A stretch of DNA of 64,000 nucleotides, from NCBI GenBank assembly GCA_041653955.1, contig JBAZEH010000001.1:60496-124495 (forward strand), read 5' to 3'. The notes beneath the pieces were generated by a model, which was not told the DNA's origin, made no database searches, and saw only the letters and a list, made by a program, of their open reading frames with translations. Shown here one piece after another: positions 51,861-60,005 of this stretch; the stretch's first letter is position 1, and the number at the start of each line of letters is the position of its first letter. The DNA is from UBA1562 sp041653955. Lineage in GTDB: Bacteria > Omnitrophota > Gorgyraeia > Gygaellales > Profunditerraquicolaceae. Position numbers and translations under genes: made by a program.

Positions 51861-52322
51861 TTATTTTAGATGGCGCGGCGTAAGGTCAACTATATCCTCA
51901 ACTTCCATAGTGATCATGTATTTTGGCTTCGGGAGAAGAATCTCGGGGTGCCTGGGATGCCCCCTCTCTTCCCGTATATTCTTCAAAAGCCTCTGCGTTA
52001 ACCTGCTGGTGATCCTGGCTTCCCACGCCTTGATAATATCAGGCTTAAGCTCTCCTTCCGGGGTTATCAAGGCCTTGCCCTTAAGGCAATAACCTGTAAA
52101 TTTATGTTCATCTATGGCCGTAATTGCCATGCCGGGGTCCCTCCTGAGGTTCTCGTATGTGAAACCGTGGTAAAGGTCAAGAAGATAGACCCTGCCGTTA
52201 CTGGTTATGTCTATTATCCCCTTGCAGGAACTGTGGGGGAAACCGTTCCTATCCACGGTAGAGACAATAACGCACCCCTGTTTATGAAAAAACCTGATTA
52301 TCGATTCACTTAATCTTTTCAT
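51861..52322 (-). CDS. pyridoxamine 5'-phosphate oxidase-like flavoprotein
   Basis: Split-barrel FMN-binding fold, 153 residues. Start MKRLSESIIRFFHKQGCVIV, barrel core STVDRNGFPHSSCKGIIDI and GRVYLLDLYHGFTYENLRRD. Members bind FMN, F420 or haem; the true substrate is unknown, and PLP synthesis is unlikely at this length. Encoded with redox-defence genes. Confidence 0.83.
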   Translation of the reverse strand: MKRLSESIIRFFHKQGCVIVSTVDRNGFPHSSCKGIIDITSNGRVYLLDLYHGFTYENLRRDPGMAITAIDEHKFTGYCLKGKALITPEGELKPDIIKAWEARITSRLTQRLLKNIREERGHPRHPEILLPKPKYMITMEVEDIVDLTPRHLK

Positions 52323-52361
52323 ATTCTTGCCGTAACAGATTATATCACAGTTATCAGTTCC

Positions 52362-52538
52362 TTACCGCATCAATTCCACTATTTTCTTCTCAATCAGCAG
52401 CTTATGCTTTGCCTCTTCCTGCGAGAGAAAAAGAAAAATATCCTTCGCCGCCGGAAAATCATTCATAAATTTATCATACATATCTTTTGCCTCTACTTCC
52501 TTTGATAATGCCAGCCGCAACGCCTCTATCGGTCCCAT
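52362..52538 (-). CDS. half-size ferritin-like protein (58 aa)
   Basis: 58 codons starting MGPIEALRLALSKEVEAKDM, with SQEEAKHKLLIEKK near the end. The E-x6-Y and ExxH pattern is that of one two-helix half of a rubrerythrin/erythrin four-helix bundle, so a dimer would be needed to form a diiron site. The ATG shares one base with the fprA stop (TAATG). It differs from the neighbouring full-length rubrerythrin, so it is not a simple fragment of it. Confidence 0.82.
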   Translation of the reverse strand: MGPIEALRLALSKEVEAKDMYDKFMNDFPAAKDIFLFLSQEEAKHKLLIEKKIVELMR

Positions 52539-53734
52539 TATCCTTCTCCTTTTATCTTTTTGGCAAAATCACTGCCATATTCATAAGAACGCCTGGTATC
52601 TTCGGCATCGGGAACGTATTTTACCGATAAGCCCGGTTGGGAAATCTCCATGCCGGTGGATTTAAGGATATCTTCTATCTCCTTTACCGCTCCCCCTGCC
52701 CACCCGTGCGAACCGAATACACAGGCCTTCCTGCCCTTAAGCGCGAACGGCTTCACAAACTGTAAAAACGCGGCCATAGTAGGAAGCATGCCGTTATCAT
52801 GAGTGGATGAGCCGAATAAAAACCCTCTTGCCTCAAGCATCTCTTTAGTGACCTCCGTGCGGTCTGCCGCGTTCACGTCAAAAAGCTTCACCTCAACCCC
52901 GGCATCTATCATGCCCTCCGCCATCTTCCTTGCCATCTTTTCGGTTGAGCCCCACATCGTCTCGTAGGCGATAACCACCTTAGGCCTGGTTTCATTATTC
53001 GCCCAGGAGGCATAAGCTTTTATTATCTTCATAGGGTCGCGGCGCCAGATAATACCATGGCTGGGAGCTATCATCTTAATAGGGAGGCCCGTCTTCTGTA
53101 TCTCTTCCAATTTCCTGAGTATAACCGCGCTTAAAGGCCAAAGTATATTAGAGTAATATTTTGCCGCTTCATCCATAAGCGCGCATTCATCAACCTCATC
53201 GTCAAAACGCCCGGAGGTAGCGTAATGCTGGCCGAATGCGTCATTAGGCATCAATAACTGCTCCTGCGGACAATAGGTGAACATGCTGTCCGGCCAGTGG
53301 ATCATCGGCGCCTCTATAAAGCTCAAGGTCCTTTTGCCTAATTCCAGGGTATCCCCTGTTTTAACCGTCTGGAACTCCCAGTCGCCGTAATAATTACGGT
53401 ATAAACCCTCCTTGCACTTAGCAGTGCCCAATACCTTCGCCTTGGGGCATAATTTCATTATCGCCGGAAGCGCCCCGGAGTGGTCCGTCTCCACATGGTT
53501 TGCTATAACATAATCTATCTTTCCAACGGGCATAACCTCGCTGATATTATCTATCAACTCACCCGCGAACGGCCCGTGCACCGTATCTATAAGGACATTT
53601 TTTTCATCCGCGATAAGATAGGCGTTATATGTCGTGCCTCTTTTGGTGCTGTAAGTGTGCCCGTGAAAATTGCGCATGTTCCAATCTATGACTCCCACTG
53701 AATAAATACCGGGTAATATCTTTAAAACGGACAT
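52538..53734 (-). CDS. fprA: A-type flavoprotein, FprA/FDP family (O2/NO reductase)
   Basis: Diiron beta-lactamase-fold domain (HVETDHSGALP, APMIHWPDSMFTY, NDAFGQH, APSHGIIWR supply the His/Asp/Glu ligands), then a flavodoxin domain (YETMWGSTEKMARKMAEG). 398 residues. Reduces O2 to water or NO to N2O, with electrons usually from rubredoxin. An SD AGGAGG lies ahead of the ATG. The reductase gene immediately upstream and the rubredoxin gene 2 kb upstream complete the chain. Confidence 0.95.
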   Translation of the reverse strand: MSVLKILPGIYSVGVIDWNMRNFHGHTYSTKRGTTYNAYLIADEKNVLIDTVHGPFAGELIDNISEVMPVGKIDYVIANHVETDHSGALPAIMKLCPKAKVLGTAKCKEGLYRNYYGDWEFQTVKTGDTLELGKRTLSFIEAPMIHWPDSMFTYCPQEQLLMPNDAFGQHYATSGRFDDEVDECALMDEAAKYYSNILWPLSAVILRKLEEIQKTGLPIKMIAPSHGIIWRRDPMKIIKAYASWANNETRPKVVIAYETMWGSTEKMARKMAEGMIDAGVEVKLFDVNAADRTEVTKEMLEARGFLFGSSTHDNGMLPTMAAFLQFVKPFALKGRKACVFGSHGWAGGAVKEIEDILKSTGMEISQPGLSVKYVPDAEDTRRSYEYGSDFAKKIKGEG

Positions 53735-53749
53735 TATTTACCTCCTGTT

Positions 53750-54454
53750 CTAATACCCCTGGAACCTCTCGGTAATAATATTATCTTCTGATAAAGAGAG
53801 CTCCTCTAAAAGTATCTTTTGCATCGCCTCTACCATGGAGGGCGGGCCGCAAAGAAAAAACTTTCTTAAAGAGTAGCCGGGAACCTCATTCTTAATTACC
53901 TGGGAGTTGATCAGCCCTATGGTACATTTGAACCCTAAAGCTGGCTCGCATAGCACATGCGCCACTTTTAATCTCCGGTTCTCTTTCTGCATGGAATCAA
54001 GGTCTTCCCTGAAAATAATATCCTTTATGGAACGATTGGCGTAGACCAGCACTATATCGGTATCCAGCTTCTTATCCGTAGCATACTTGCATATGCTCCT
54101 TACCGGGGTTATTCCTATCCCGCCGGCAAGAAAAGCTACCTTCGAATAACCCTCCTGAAGGGTGAAACTCCCCATGGGATATTTTACGATCAACGGGTCT
54201 TTCTCCTTCAAATTATCCAGGGCCTTGGAGAAATCGCTCTGGGTGATCCTTTTAGTGAATTCAATGTATCCTTTTTCGGTAGGAGAGCTAGATATGGATA
54301 GATACCGCCTGCATTCCTTCTCCGTCTTTAGCGAAACGCAGAGAAACTGGCCGGACCTGTAATCTATCTCCTTTTCCGTCTTGAGACGGAAACTCTTCAC
54401 ATTAGGCGCCCGCTTAATGACCTCGCTGACCTTTAGTTCCAATTCATCCGGCAT
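53750..54454 (-). CDS. ferredoxin-NADP reductase-like flavoprotein
   Basis: FAD domain (DYRSGQFLCVSL, RYLSISSSP) and NAD(P) domain (VAFLAGGIGITPVRSI, FFLCGPPSMVEAM); no Fe-S motif. About 234 residues from MPDELELKVSEVI, chosen because AAGGA lies seven bases upstream and the codon follows the DJ-1 stop by 2 bases. Probably transfers NAD(P)H electrons to rubredoxin or directly to FprA. Confidence 0.9.
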   Translation of the reverse strand: MPDELELKVSEVIKRAPNVKSFRLKTEKEIDYRSGQFLCVSLKTEKECRRYLSISSSPTEKGYIEFTKRITQSDFSKALDNLKEKDPLIVKYPMGSFTLQEGYSKVAFLAGGIGITPVRSICKYATDKKLDTDIVLVYANRSIKDIIFREDLDSMQKENRRLKVAHVLCEPALGFKCTIGLINSQVIKNEVPGYSLRKFFLCGPPSMVEAMQKILLEELSLSEDNIITERFQGY

Positions 54455-54456
54455 TA

Positions 54457-54963
54457 CTATCCTTTCAACCCCTTTATTATCTCTCTGCAAAACGCCGGCA
54501 GGTCATAAGGGTTGCGGGAAGTAATGAGATTGCCGTCAACCACTACATCCCTATCCACATATTTGGCCCCGGCATTTATAAGATCGTCTTTTATCGCCGA
54601 AAAACCGGTTACCTTCTTCCCCTTCAGTATAGAAGCTGAAACAAGCACCCATCCTCCGTGGCATATGGCGGCTACGATCTTCCCTCTTTTGAAGATCTCA
54701 TTTACGAACCTGTTGACCTCTTCATATCTCCTTAAGATATCCGGCGCATATCCTCCGGGTATGACTACGGCGTCAAAGTCATGCGCACCCGCCTTCTTAA
54801 TGGATAACTCTTCTTCAGCCGGATACCCCTCCTTACTTTTATATTCTTTCTTTCCCGTGCCCACCAACACGGCCTCCATCCCTTCTTCACGAAGGCGTAA
54901 ATAAGGATACCAGACCTCCAGCACCTGATACTGGTCCTCCACTAAGACCGCTACCCTCTTCAT
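54457..54963 (-). CDS. DJ-1/PfpI family protein
   Basis: 168 residues. Nucleophile elbow AAICHGGWVLVSA with Cys followed by His, and preceding Glu region VVIPGGYAPD. Members act as deglycases, chaperones or peptidases; the exact activity is not readable. Overlaps the Tpx fusion gene by 4 bases. Confidence 0.92.
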   Translation of the reverse strand: MKRVAVLVEDQYQVLEVWYPYLRLREEGMEAVLVGTGKKEYKSKEGYPAEEELSIKKAGAHDFDAVVIPGGYAPDILRRYEEVNRFVNEIFKRGKIVAAICHGGWVLVSASILKGKKVTGFSAIKDDLINAGAKYVDRDVVVDGNLITSRNPYDLPAFCREIIKGLKG

Positions 54964-55814
54964 CGTTCTCCCTCCAGATCATCTATGATCTTCGCCATAA
55001 TAAAATCGTTCTCTGTCAGCCCACCCGCGGCGTGCGTGGTAAGCGTAACCTTTAATTTATTGTAATTCAGGTTGAAAACAGGATGATGCCCCTGCTCTTC
55101 GGCTATCACCGAGAGCAGATCCAGGAAATATTTTGCTTCAATAAAATCCTTGAATTTTAACGTCTTGACGAGTTTCCTGTCTTCAACAAGCTCCCAGCCC
55201 CTGTATTGGGCGAGCAATATCTCTGCCTTCTCCCTGGGTAACGGAGCTACACCCCCTTCGCACGGCTTGCAATGAGAAGGTAATCCCTCCTTAACAGGCA
55301 GGTCTGGATTATTTATTACTTCCCGGAGGCTCTCCAGCGCGCCTTCATAATCAAGCGGGCTGGTAAGCTCCCCGGCAACCTGTATATACCTCAATATATC
55401 CCCTTTATCCAGGATAAACACTGCCCGCGCCAAAAGGTTAAGTTCCTTTACGAGCAATCCATAATTTATACCGAATGAAGAATATTTGTAATCGGAAAGG
55501 ACGATCTCATTGGCGATCTTGTTGATCTCGCAGAATCTTTTCTGCGCGAACGGAAGGTCTTTGCTTATGCCCAGGACAACAATATCGGAAGATAAACCTG
55601 CTGCCCTCTTGTTAAACTCCTTGACCTGCAGATCACAGACAGGGGTGTCCAGCGAAGGGAAAGAGCTGATTATTTTTATCTTTCTCCCAAAATCGGATAG
55701 GCTTATCTCTTTCAAATCCCCTGAAACCACCCTGAACTCCGGGGCAGGCGCGCCTGCCGCCAAAAACCTGCCCACCAGGGTCAAAGGGGTGCCCTTAAAG
55801 AATACTTTACTCAT
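54960..55814 (-). CDS. thiol peroxidase fused to pterin-4a-carbinolamine dehydratase
   Basis: 284 residues. Residues 1-165 are Tpx: peroxidatic Cys in SLDTPVCDLQ and resolving Cys in PFAQKRFCE, as in atypical 2-Cys Tpx. Residues about 180-284 are a PCD/DCoH domain: SHCKPCEGGVAPL, then EEQGHHPVFNLNYNKLKVTLTTH with the catalytic His pair. The linker is short. PCD recycles 4a-hydroxypterins made by pterin-dependent hydroxylases, but none are seen here. The combined protein probably handles peroxide and a second damage substrate. Followed by dj1 and preceded by rubredoxin. Confidence 0.9.
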   Translation of the reverse strand: MSKVFFKGTPLTLVGRFLAAGAPAPEFRVVSGDLKEISLSDFGRKIKIISSFPSLDTPVCDLQVKEFNKRAAGLSSDIVVLGISKDLPFAQKRFCEINKIANEIVLSDYKYSSFGINYGLLVKELNLLARAVFILDKGDILRYIQVAGELTSPLDYEGALESLREVINNPDLPVKEGLPSHCKPCEGGVAPLPREKAEILLAQYRGWELVEDRKLVKTLKFKDFIEAKYFLDLLSVIAEEQGHHPVFNLNYNKLKVTLTTHAAGGLTENDFIMAKIIDDLEGER

Positions 55815-55827
55815 ATCTATCCCGATT

Positions 55828-55989
55828 TTAACCTATTTTCTCAAATTGGCTTTTGTCTACCCCGCACTCCGGACAGACCCATGTATCGGGCAGGGATGAA
55901 AAAGCTGTTCCCGCGGCGATCCCCTGAGTTGAATCTCCGACTGCCGGATCATAGATATAACCGCACACCTTGCATTTATATTTCTCCAT
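55828..55989 (-). CDS. rubredoxin (53 aa)
   Basis: Classical rubredoxin read directly: two CxxC pairs in YKCKVCGYIYDPAVGD and WVCPECGVDKSQF, and total length 53. The one-iron carrier probably feeds FprA and the rubrerythrin-like proteins of the block. AAGGAG ribosome site before the ATG; 13 bases upstream of the Tpx fusion. Confidence 0.97.
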   Translation of the reverse strand: MEKYKCKVCGYIYDPAVGDSTQGIAAGTAFSSLPDTWVCPECGVDKSQFEKIG

Positions 55990-56036
55990 CGCTTCTCCTT
56001 TTCTGGGACGAAATAAAAACTTGCCCCTATCTTTTT

Positions 56037-56207
56037 TTATACACAGGCCAATATCTTCGCGCTCTCTTTGGCCGTAAGATTTTCAACCTCATTCAGCAAT
56101 AATGCCATCCGGTATTGCATCCGCGTATTGCGTCTGGTTATGCTTAACGCAAGCCGGTAGACTTTATCCCTGTAATCGTTGAATACCGTTTTTATATCAA
56201 AATCCAT
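56037..56207 (-). pseudogene. remnant of an ECF sigma factor
   Basis: 56-codon frame. It starts like sigma-70 region 2 (FNDYRDKVYRLALSITRRN) and then jumps to a piece resembling region 4 (RMALLLNEVENLTAKESAK). The roughly 80 residues normally between them, and the region 4 helix-turn-helix, are missing. The first 11 bases overlap the end of porB. Best explained as an internally deleted and truncated sigma gene; a functional mini-protein is less likely. Confidence 0.6.
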
Positions 56208-57051
56208 TGAGCAGCTCTTTGATCTTAACTTCCGCGCCCACGCGCCCCGCTGCGGATGCGCCTTTGGAGAAATTATCCTCAAAAGTTGGCGATTCTTTAT
56301 CATAGAATTTACCCAGGGCTATTGGGGCGTCGGAATTATAATCCCACTCCCTGATCTTCCCTAAGGCCTGGTTAAAATCTCCGGAGTTATGTTCTTTCAA
56401 TTCATACACGCGCTTGTCGTAATACTCATACATATTATAATATGTAACGCATACTTGCAATACATCAACCAACGAGAACCCTTTATGCATAATAGCTTCT
56501 TTAAATATCTTCTTCAGCAATTCAATGCCGTGGGAGGTCCCGCGCGCAAGATAGGTAGCTCCGCTTGAAAGCATAAGCTCAAGCGGATTTAAGGGTAATT
56601 CTTTTGTCCCCCCGGGAGTAGAGCGGCCGCGGAAACCCTGGGGGGAAGTCGGGGTATACTGGCCCGTAGTCAGCCCGTATACACGGTTGTTATGTATTAT
56701 CATCGTAATATCAATATTTCTTTTCGCCGCGAATATCAGGTGTTCTATGCCCTCCCCGTAAGCGTCCCCGTCACCGGCAAACCCTATTACCTTGGCTTCG
56801 GGACGGGAGATCTTAATCGCTTCCGCCGGAGATACCACCCTGCCATGGAGGGAATAAAAGCTGTTTACGTTTATGTAATCCGCTATCTTGGCGTGGCAGC
56901 CGATTCCGGAAACGATAACTATATTCTCCGTAGGCAGGCCCTCCTGGGTCAATTCGCCTAATACCGTCTTGATAGCATTTAATATGGCGAAATTACCGCA
57001 ACCCGGACACCAGGTATTCCGGGCGTATGTATTTAAATCCGCGGGGGTCAT
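56197..57051 (-). CDS. 2-oxoacid:ferredoxin oxidoreductase, beta subunit
   Basis: TPP-binding subunit, 284 residues: CPGCGNFAILNAI, GIGCHAKIADYIN, then the TPP/Mg motif GDGDAYGEGIEHLIFAAKRN and NNRVYGLTTGQYTPTS. With the alpha/gamma gene upstream (4-base overlap) it oxidises pyruvate, 2-oxoglutarate or another 2-oxoacid to acyl-CoA and reduced ferredoxin. The two-subunit form is typical of KorAB/OforAB. Confidence 0.94.
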   Translation of the reverse strand: MTPADLNTYARNTWCPGCGNFAILNAIKTVLGELTQEGLPTENIVIVSGIGCHAKIADYINVNSFYSLHGRVVSPAEAIKISRPEAKVIGFAGDGDAYGEGIEHLIFAAKRNIDITMIIHNNRVYGLTTGQYTPTSPQGFRGRSTPGGTKELPLNPLELMLSSGATYLARGTSHGIELLKKIFKEAIMHKGFSLVDVLQVCVTYYNMYEYYDKRVYELKEHNSGDFNQALGKIREWDYNSDAPIALGKFYDKESPTFEDNFSKGASAAGRVGAEVKIKELLNGF

Positions 57052-58724
57052 CTCATCAGTCTCCTTAACTCCTCCTCTAATCCATCCGGGGTAAAAGGCC
57101 TGCCGTCATATTTTAATATCTTATCTTCTGCCTTGAACCCATAATTCCTTATAAGTTTCGCGAGCTGTCCGGTGGCATTATCCTCCACGCTGATCAGCCT
57201 CTTTACGCCTGTTAACGCTTTAGCGAACTTATCCGAGGGAAAAGGCGAGAATACCAGGGGTTGAATAACTTTTAGGCCCAGCCTTTGCGCGGCTTCTACA
57301 CAAACCCCCTTATTAGAACCCCAGCAAAGAAGCGCTGTCCGGGAACTCTCATCCCCATAAACTTTTACCGTCTCATACCCTTTCATATCCTTTGATAAAT
57401 ATTCCTCTTTACGCAGTCGCTTATCCTGCATGGCGCGCGTTATAACCGGGTCTTCAGTAGTTATGCCTGACTCATCATGCTCGTAGCTGTTGGCTTTTAT
57501 TACCGCCCCCTTCTCGGGGGCGAACGCTAAAGGAGAAACCCCGTTTTCAGTATTAAGGTATCTCTTGTAAGGGGCACTCTTATTCCACAGGGGCAAACTT
57601 TCATCTTTGATGGTTTCAACAGAACTTATGTCAAAATTAAATATCCCTTCCCCTAAATTCTTATCCGTGAGGATAATAGAGGGTATCTGGTATTTCCAGG
57701 AAATATTCAATGCCACGGAGGACCAGTAATAAGCCTCTTGCGGGTCACCTGGAGCGACCACGAAACGAAGAAAATCCCCCTGCCCGGCATTTAAGGCGAA
57801 ATGTAATTCTGTCTGCGACGAATAGGTCGGCAGCCCTGTCGAGGGCCCGGGCCTCTGGCCAAGAACAATCACCACAGGCAGCTCCGCCATTCCTGCGAAA
57901 CTCAAACCCTCGGCCATTAAACAGAAACCCCCTCCGGATGTGCCTACTGCCACTTTTTCTCCCATATACGAGAAACCCGTAGCCATTAACATTACGCCGA
58001 CCTCACTCTCCGGATGGATCACCTTCAGATTAAAATCCCCCGCGATATCAGCCAAAAAATGCAATATGGGAGAAGCCGGTGTCATAGGGTAAGCGATATA
58101 AGTGTTCAACCCGCCCCTGATAAGGCCTAAAGCCACAGCCTGGTTCCCGGAGAGCAAGGGCAGTTTTTGAAGACCGGTTACCTCCACTTTTAACAACTCT
58201 TTTGCTTCCTCAAATCCCCTATGGGCGACCTTGAGGTTCAAATCTATCTCTTTGGGGAGTTCTCTCCTTAAAATATCTTCCAGGATCTTAAAGCCTATCC
58301 CCGCGGACCGGCAAAATGCCCCGATAATACAGGTATTACGCATTATTTCTGGAGCGCCCTCCTCTTTAAGTATTCTGCCTGTCTCAATGGCTGTGCCGCA
58401 GGCGGAAACACCCTCGATCTTGACTTCTTCAGGATCATATATGAAGAAACACTCCTTTTTTAATTTATCCTTGTGCAAATTAAAAGTATCCTGGTCCAGG
58501 GCCAGAAGAAAGTCTACCCTGTCCTGATGCGTAGCTACCTTATCCCGGGATGCCCTGATAATAGAGAACGTGTGCCCGCCGCGGATTATTGAGGGATAAT
58601 CCCGGTAAATATATATCCTGTAGCCGAGCTCGCTAAGGATACGGGCGATGATCACCCCGGATTTATCTATGCCGAAACCCGCCTTTCCTCCTATGAGTAC
58701 CGAGAGGCCGCTTTCTTTCTCCAT
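57048..58724 (-). CDS. 2-oxoacid:ferredoxin oxidoreductase, fused gamma-alpha subunit
   Basis: 558 residues. N-terminal gamma domain (GGKAGFGIDKSGVIIARIL, YRDYPSIIRGGHT) and alpha domain (YPMTPASPILHFLA, GTSGGGFCLMAEGLS, RPGPSTGLPTYSSQTEL). No ferredoxin domain is fused; the single-cluster ferredoxin at 59193-59378 could be the partner. Substrate not decided; the KorA-type fusion suggests 2-oxoglutarate or branched 2-oxoacids as well as pyruvate. Confidence 0.94.
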   Translation of the reverse strand: MEKESGLSVLIGGKAGFGIDKSGVIIARILSELGYRIYIYRDYPSIIRGGHTFSIIRASRDKVATHQDRVDFLLALDQDTFNLHKDKLKKECFFIYDPEEVKIEGVSACGTAIETGRILKEEGAPEIMRNTCIIGAFCRSAGIGFKILEDILRRELPKEIDLNLKVAHRGFEEAKELLKVEVTGLQKLPLLSGNQAVALGLIRGGLNTYIAYPMTPASPILHFLADIAGDFNLKVIHPESEVGVMLMATGFSYMGEKVAVGTSGGGFCLMAEGLSFAGMAELPVVIVLGQRPGPSTGLPTYSSQTELHFALNAGQGDFLRFVVAPGDPQEAYYWSSVALNISWKYQIPSIILTDKNLGEGIFNFDISSVETIKDESLPLWNKSAPYKRYLNTENGVSPLAFAPEKGAVIKANSYEHDESGITTEDPVITRAMQDKRLRKEEYLSKDMKGYETVKVYGDESSRTALLCWGSNKGVCVEAAQRLGLKVIQPLVFSPFPSDKFAKALTGVKRLISVEDNATGQLAKLIRNYGFKAEDKILKYDGRPFTPDGLEEELRRLMR

Positions 58725-58727
58725 CTG

Positions 58728-59165
58728 TTACCTTCCTGACTTTCTATATAACCCCATCAATTCCGCCTTCTGAATTATATGCCCTGCTATAGCTTTCTCT
58801 AATTCCTGTTTATTCAGGCCCGGCTTTAAATCCAATTGCGCGTCCAGGGCGTACGCCTTAAAGAAATAACGGTGCGAACCCGAAGGAGGGCAGGGGCCAT
58901 GGTAATCTTTACCCCCGGCGCTATTGATACCCTGCTCTCCGGGGATACTGTCTTCATCTATGCGCGGGAGCGGCGGGATATTATATACGACCCAATGCAC
59001 CCATGTGCCGGTAGTGGCATCAGGATCATCCACGATCAAGGCAAGGCTCTTTGCAGAGCGCGGTATATCTTCAATGATAAACGCAGGATTAATATCCTCT
59101 CCTTCACAGGTAAATTTAACGGGGATAACCCCCTGGTCGTTAAATGCGGGGCTGGTCAACCTCAT
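58728..59165 (-). CDS. YbhB/YbcL family PEBP-like protein
   Basis: 145 residues with the phosphatidylethanolamine-binding fold: DDPDATTGTWVHWVVYNIPP and GPCPPSGSHRYFFKAYALD. No signal peptide. Biological role in bacteria is unknown. GAGG ribosome site; 3 bases before the oxidoreductase gene. Confidence 0.93.
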   Translation of the reverse strand: MRLTSPAFNDQGVIPVKFTCEGEDINPAFIIEDIPRSAKSLALIVDDPDATTGTWVHWVVYNIPPLPRIDEDSIPGEQGINSAGGKDYHGPCPPSGSHRYFFKAYALDAQLDLKPGLNKQELEKAIAGHIIQKAELMGLYRKSGR

Positions 59166-59192
59166 CTTTACCTCTCTGTTAACGCAAGTTAA

Positions 59193-59378
59193 TTACCCAA
59201 TAATTATCGCGGTTACCGGACACTCATCTGCCGCCTGCCTGCATTGCCCTTCGGAGTCTTGAGGGACTGTATCTATATATGCTATCGCCTTATCTCCTTC
59301 CATCCTGAACACCTGAGGGCAAGTCTGGACGCATAACCCGCAACCAATACATATATCAGCATCGATCTTCGCCTTCAT
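59193..59378 (-). CDS. [4Fe-4S] ferredoxin, single cluster
   Basis: 61 residues, monocluster type: CIGCGLCVQTCP plus a distal Cys in DECPVTAII. Acidic. Likely electron acceptor of the 2-oxoacid oxidoreductase and donor to Rnf or the hydrogenase. AAAGGAGAGG ribosome site. Confidence 0.95.
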   Translation of the reverse strand: MKAKIDADICIGCGLCVQTCPQVFRMEGDKAIAYIDTVPQDSEGQCRQAADECPVTAIIIG

Positions 59379-59420
59379 GATACCTCTCCTTTAATTTACT
59401 CTTATCCGCGCTAAAAATAA

Positions 59421-59445
59421 AGGCAGGCGCTGACCGCGCCTGCCT
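59421..59445 (-). terminator. intrinsic terminator after the 20-aa microprotein frame
   Basis: Perfect ten-pair stem AGGCAGGCGC/GCGCCTGCCT with a 5-base loop, followed on the minus strand by TTATTTTTAG. It separates the ferritin/microprotein unit from the ferredoxin-por unit. Confidence 0.85.
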
Positions 59446-59454
59446 TTCTACACC

Positions 59455-59517
59455 CTATTTCCTGCTCTTCTTTGCTTTCTTCTTACCCTTTTTAGGCCCG
59501 CACCTTCCGCAACTCAT
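59455..59517 (-). CDS. candidate CxxC-Lys-rich microprotein (20 aa)
   Basis: Twenty codons: MSCGRCGPKK followed by a Lys/Arg-only-type tail. A perfect SD (AAAGGAGG) lies seven bases before the ATG, and a strong terminator starts ten bases after the stop. The CxxC plus poly-basic design could bind metal and nucleic acid or acidic proteins. Co-directional with and 23 bases after the ferritin-like gene. No family known to me. Confidence 0.6.
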   Translation of the reverse strand: MSCGRCGPKKGKKKAKKSRK

Positions 59518-59540
59518 AGCCGCGCCTCCTTTGTTAACTC

Positions 59541-59984
59541 CTATAAACCCAATAACAAAGAGATCTCGGTAATATGCTCCTGCTCATCAAGGATGACATG
59601 CCGCAATCCGTGCTCCAATGCCTCAAACTCGTAGGGGAACGCATCCTTGTTTTCTTTTACCTTATTATATATCTGCTTATAAAAGTCTATAGCTTCCTTC
59701 TCGCCTTTAAGGTTGACTTCAAGTATCTCTTCCGTTTTACCCGCCCTGTGTGTTTCTGCCAGGCCCATGCTGGGTTCCCCTCCCAGATAAGAGCCTATCA
59801 AGCCCCTGAATATATCCTCGTGCTTCTGCTCATCGGAAGCGATCTCCTTGAGCCTACCGATAACAGTCTCGGCATTGATACCCTTTAGAAGCTCCGCGTG
59901 CGCCAGGTACTGAATGCGCGCGGCATGCTCTAATTCCAGCGCTTTATTTAACATCCCGATCAGCTCTTTCTTTATATCCGCCAT
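59541..59984 (-). CDS. ferritin-like/bacterioferritin-type diiron protein
   Basis: 147-residue four-helix bundle with ELEHAARIQYLAHAELL, SDEQKHEDIFRGL, GEKEAIDFYKQI and LDEQEHITEISLL, giving the two Glu and two ExxH ligands. Iron storage or peroxide reduction. Encoded between superoxide reductase and the CxxC microprotein. Confidence 0.92.
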   Translation of the reverse strand: MADIKKELIGMLNKALELEHAARIQYLAHAELLKGINAETVIGRLKEIASDEQKHEDIFRGLIGSYLGGEPSMGLAETHRAGKTEEILEVNLKGEKEAIDFYKQIYNKVKENKDAFPYEFEALEHGLRHVILDEQEHITEISLLLGL

Positions 59985-60005
59985 TTTAAAGTACCCCCTT
60001 TTTTA

